Positions 22,010 to 22,418 of a stretch of DNA of 22,418 nt are shown piece by piece. Both the position numbers and the translations under genes were made by a program. Below the pieces are notes generated by a model. That model had not been told where the DNA came from. It saw only the letters and a program-made list of their open reading frames with translations, and made no database searches. Source of the stretch: Aquimarina sp. (GTDB taxonomy: Bacteria > Bacteroidota > Bacteroidia > Flavobacteriales > Flavobacteriaceae); NCBI GenBank assembly GCA_002697475.1, contig NZVW01000090.1, positions 1 through 22,418 on the forward strand, in the 5' to 3' direction. Position 1 is the first letter of the stretch; every line of letters starts with the position of its first letter.

Positions 22010-22418
22010 TTACTGTTCTCTTGGTTTAAAACGAATAGCATTAGGAAACTCTTCCTGAATTTTTAAATTAGCACGATCAGCTTCAAGCTTTGTTCTGAAG
22101 TTGCCAATCCAAACTTTATAGTCAGGAGTTTCATATTTGATTGTTGAGGGCCACTCAGGGAACAATTCTTTAGCTTTTTTTATAATTTCATTAGCTGTAT
22201 TAAGATTACCATTATATAGCTGAATTTTATAACGGTCACTAAATTTACCGTCTTTTTCCATCTGGACTTTTATGTCGGCTAAACGGCTTATTCTTGGATC
22301 CTGATTCACAGTTACAGTTGCTTCCTGTTGAGGTCTAAAATCTATTTTTTGGGCAATAAATTGGTTTAAAATAGAATCTGTAACAGAATTCTTAGGGTTA
22401 ATTTGCGCTTTAACAGAA
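22010..22418 (-). CDS. SPOR-domain protein (5' end outside the window)
   Basis: The minus-strand reading frame stays open from the stop at 22010 to the window edge, so the protein is cut at its N-terminus; about 135 residues are visible. The first visible residues (SVKAQINPK) look like the end of a Sec signal peptide, so only a short piece is probably missing. The C-terminal ~75 residues are a SPOR domain (RYKIQLYNGNLNTANEIIKK, DYKVWIGNFRTKLEADRANL, FPNAIRFKP). SPOR domains bind denuded peptidoglycan glycans, often at the division site, so a periplasmic envelope role is likely. A GTG at 22307-22309 could be mistaken for the start but would leave out the signal region. It converges on infB with a shared terminator. 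Confidence 0.85.
   Translation of the reverse strand, partial: SVKAQINPKNSVTDSILNQFIAQKIDFRPQQEATVTVNQDPRISRLADIKVQMEKDGKFSDRYKIQLYNGNLNTANEIIKKAKELFPEWPSTIKYETPDYKVWIGNFRTKLEADRANLKIQEEFPNAIRFKPREQ

Overview
The window looks like chromosomal DNA of a Bacteroidota bacterium, most likely family Flavobacteriaceae. The DNA is AT-rich. Several start regions carry the Bacteroidota promoter form TTTG-N18/19-TAnnTTTG, and Shine-Dalgarno sequences are weak. The gene set (DUF5916 outer-membrane protein, DUF2723 membrane protein, SPOR protein, rplM-rpsI-rpsB order) fits that group. I see no phage, insertion sequence or CRISPR array; this is mostly conserved core genome.

Left part (1-1930, minus strand): the ribosomal protein operon rplM-rpsI-rpsB, driven by a strong promoter at 1899-1929. 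There is a small 5' hairpin ahead of rplM and a larger hairpin between rpsI and rpsB. Next come a plus-strand DUF5916 outer-membrane protein and a beta-lactamase-fold serine hydrolase lipoprotein. The latter converges on a TerC-family membrane protein; both stop codons lie in the loop of one bidirectional terminator.

Middle part (6961-15795): polA on the minus strand, preceded by a compact minus-strand structured RNA with its own promoter and terminator (possible 6S-type RNA). Then a plus-strand pair, a membrane-anchored metallophosphoesterase and a cysteine-free thioredoxin-fold protein. These converge on a minus-strand pair, a CE4 polysaccharide deacetylase and a large DUF2723 (GT-C fold) glycosyltransferase-like protein, separated by a terminator that ends a few bases before the deacetylase start.

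Right part (15796-22418): a tRNA-Gln(UUG) with a strong promoter. Its 3' end, terminator and a REP-like palindrome are tandemly duplicated with an exact 115-bp period. A two-domain universal stress protein follows on the minus strand. Then comes the rimP-nusA-infB operon, which has a promoter and an intrinsic-terminator-like hairpin in the rimP leader. A strong bidirectional terminator separates infB from a SPOR-domain protein whose N-terminus runs off the window.

Functionally, the edges are translation and transcription machinery (S2, S9, L13, tRNA-Gln, RimP, NusA, IF2) and the centre is DNA repair plus envelope functions. The less usual material is in the non-coding parts: the RNA upstream of polA, the rimP leader hairpin, and the tRNA-Gln tandem repeat.
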